Below are positions 5,968 through 6,562 of a stretch of DNA of 6,562 bases, piece by piece. The notes beneath the pieces were generated by a model that saw only the letters and a program-made list of their open reading frames with translations, was not told where the DNA came from and searched no databases. A program made the translations under genes and the position numbers. The stretch lies in NCBI GenBank assembly GCA_023437865.1, contig JAEZFE010000242.1, positions 1 through 6,562 of the forward strand. Direction: 5' to 3'. The DNA is from Pseudomonadota bacterium (GTDB taxonomy: Bacteria; Pseudomonadota; Alphaproteobacteria; Rhodospirillales; Magnetospirillaceae). Position 1 is the stretch's first letter; each line of letters opens with the position of its first letter.

Positions 5968-6201
5968 CTATTCCTCCAGCAGATTGCGCAGGCGGTCGAT
6001 GGCGGCATCCAGGCGCTGGGCGACCACCCGGGTGGTGTCCTGCAAGGCGGCCTGCTGGTCGCGCGCATCGCGCAATTCGCCAGCCAGCAGCAGGTCGCCG
6101 GCACCGACGCGCGCTGCGGCGCTGTCCAGCCGGTCGATGGCGGCGCCCAAGCGTTCCACCGCGCTGGCAGTGCGGCTCAACGAAATGCTGTGCTCGGACA
6201 C
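5968..6201 (-). CDS. Small coiled-coil protein upstream of zapA (DUF4164-like)
   Basis: A 77-residue protein from a GTG at 6201-6199, with GGGGGA (6212-6207) 5 nt before it; there is no ATG in the frame. The sequence has leucine-rich heptads almost throughout (AVERLGAAIDRLDSAA near the start, AQRLDAAIDRLRNLLEE at the end), with no membrane segment or signal peptide, so it should be a cytoplasmic helical coiled coil. Two segments share AAIDRL, suggesting an internal repeat. Short proteins of this kind next to zapA in alphaproteobacteria are classed as DUF4164; I assign that from position and character, not from a search. The function is unknown. The tight spacing to zapA suggests a role in division or as a ZapA partner, which is an inference. 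It has its own promoter upstream and appears to lead the zapA operon. Confidence 0.8.
   Translation of the reverse strand: MSEHSISLSRTASAVERLGAAIDRLDSAAARVGAGDLLLAGELRDARDQQAALQDTTRVVAQRLDAAIDRLRNLLEE
5972..5977 (-). promoter_or_regulatory. Ribosome binding site deciding the zapA GTG start
   Basis: GGAGGA on the minus strand overlaps the last codons of the upstream gene and sits 7 nt before the GTG at 5964. It supports GTG as the zapA start. Confidence 0.65.
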
Positions 6202-6234
6202 GTGGGTCCCCCGACTTTATCCAACAGGGCTGCG

Positions 6235-6263
6235 AGGTTAGGGCCGAAGCCTTGATGTGTCAA
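6235..6263 (-). promoter_or_regulatory. Sigma-70-like promoter for the DUF4164-zapA operon
   Basis: On the minus strand, a perfect -35 TTGACA (6263-6258), a 17-nt spacer, then TAACCT (6240-6235), which keeps the three most conserved -10 positions. The predicted start is near 6228, giving a leader of about 27 nt before the GTG at 6201. Confidence 0.65.
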
Positions 6264-6275
6264 CGCAAGCCCGCC

Positions 6276-6303
6276 TTGACAGGTTCGCCGGCGGCACTAC
6301 GCT
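6276..6303 (+). promoter_or_regulatory. Sigma-70-like promoter for the DUF3124 gene
   Basis: A perfect -35 TTGACA (6276-6281), a 16-nt spacer, then TACGCT (6298-6303), which keeps T, A and final T of the -10. The predicted start is near 6310, about 20 nt before the ATG at 6330. It is back-to-back with the minus-strand promoter at 6235-6263. Confidence 0.5.
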
Positions 6304-6329
6304 TGCAGCCGATTTGACCGGAGAAGACC

Positions 6330-6562
6330 ATGCGCCGCCTGCTACCCCTGCTCGCCGCCCTTGCGCTGGCTCTGCCCGCCGCCGCCGAGACGCCGCACGC
6401 CAGCAAGGGCCAGACCGTCTACGCCCCGGTCTATTCCCATATCTGGCACGGCAATCTGGATGCCAGGGGGCAGCCGCAGACACTGCAGCTATCGTCCATG
6501 CTGTCGATCCGCAACACCGATCCCGATGACGGCCTGATCGTGCGCTCGGTGCGCTATTACGA
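6330..6562 (+). CDS. Secreted DUF3124 family protein (N-terminal part, cut by the window edge)
   Basis: The frame is open from the ATG at 6330 to the right edge and gives 77 complete codons. Residues 1-19 are a Sec signal peptide: MRRLL, a Leu/Ala-rich core, then PAAA with probable cleavage before E20. There is no cysteine at the cleavage site, so it is not a lipoprotein. The mature part has SKGQTVYAPVYSHIWHGN (25-42) and LSIRNTDPDDGLIVRSVRYY (58-77), which I recognise as the DUF3124 pattern. The product should be periplasmic or exported. No function is known to me for the family. GGAG at 6320-6323 supports the start. It is transcribed away from the zapA operon. Confidence 0.85.
   Translation, partial: MRRLLPLLAALALALPAAAETPHASKGQTVYAPVYSHIWHGNLDARGQPQTLQLSSMLSIRNTDPDDGLIVRSVRYY

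Overview
The window is a GC-rich block of bacterial chromosome. Protein sequences and gene order (zapA - 6S RNA - 5-formyl-THF cyclo-ligase, and yebC - ruvC - ruvA - ruvB - ybgC - tolQ) point to an alphaproteobacterium, most likely a Rhodospirillales member of the Magnetospirillum type. The genus is inferred from overall resemblance and was not tested by a search. I see no transposase, phage gene, CRISPR array or tRNA.

Layout. Everything from about 6228 down to 1 lies on the minus strand and reads right to left: a small coiled-coil protein (DUF4164-like), zapA, the 6S RNA gene, 5-formyltetrahydrofolate cyclo-ligase, a YmdB/TIGR00282-type metallophosphoesterase, yebC, ruvC, ruvA, ruvB, ybgC, and the 5' part of tolQ, which runs off the left edge. 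The only plus-strand gene starts at 6330: the N-terminal part of a secreted DUF3124 protein, which runs off the right edge. Between the two directions (6202-6329) lie two back-to-back sigma-70-like promoters.

How the genes work together. The DUF4164-like gene and zapA form a tightly spaced cell-division pair. The 6S RNA promoter overlaps the zapA stop codon, and the 6S 3' end lies 10 nt before the cyclo-ligase start, so 6S and the folate gene are probably transcribed together. The cyclo-ligase and phosphoesterase genes overlap by 4 nt. RuvC, RuvA and RuvB make up the complete Holliday-junction resolvasome. YbgC is the usual first gene of the tol-pal envelope cluster, and here its start overlaps the end of ruvB. 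Packing is dense, with 4-nt start/stop overlaps at three gene junctions and a 16-codon mini-ORF joining ruvC to ruvA by 4-nt overlaps at both ends.

The genes themselves are conserved housekeeping genes. The points of interest are non-coding or junctional: a pair of inverted palindromic repeats between yebC and ruvC whose stems differ by compensatory changes, the bridging mini-ORF, the 6S promoter built into the zapA stop, the apparent lack of a ribosome binding site for the cyclo-ligase, and the divergent promoter pair. I found no new multi-gene system. No gap between genes exceeds 300 bases.
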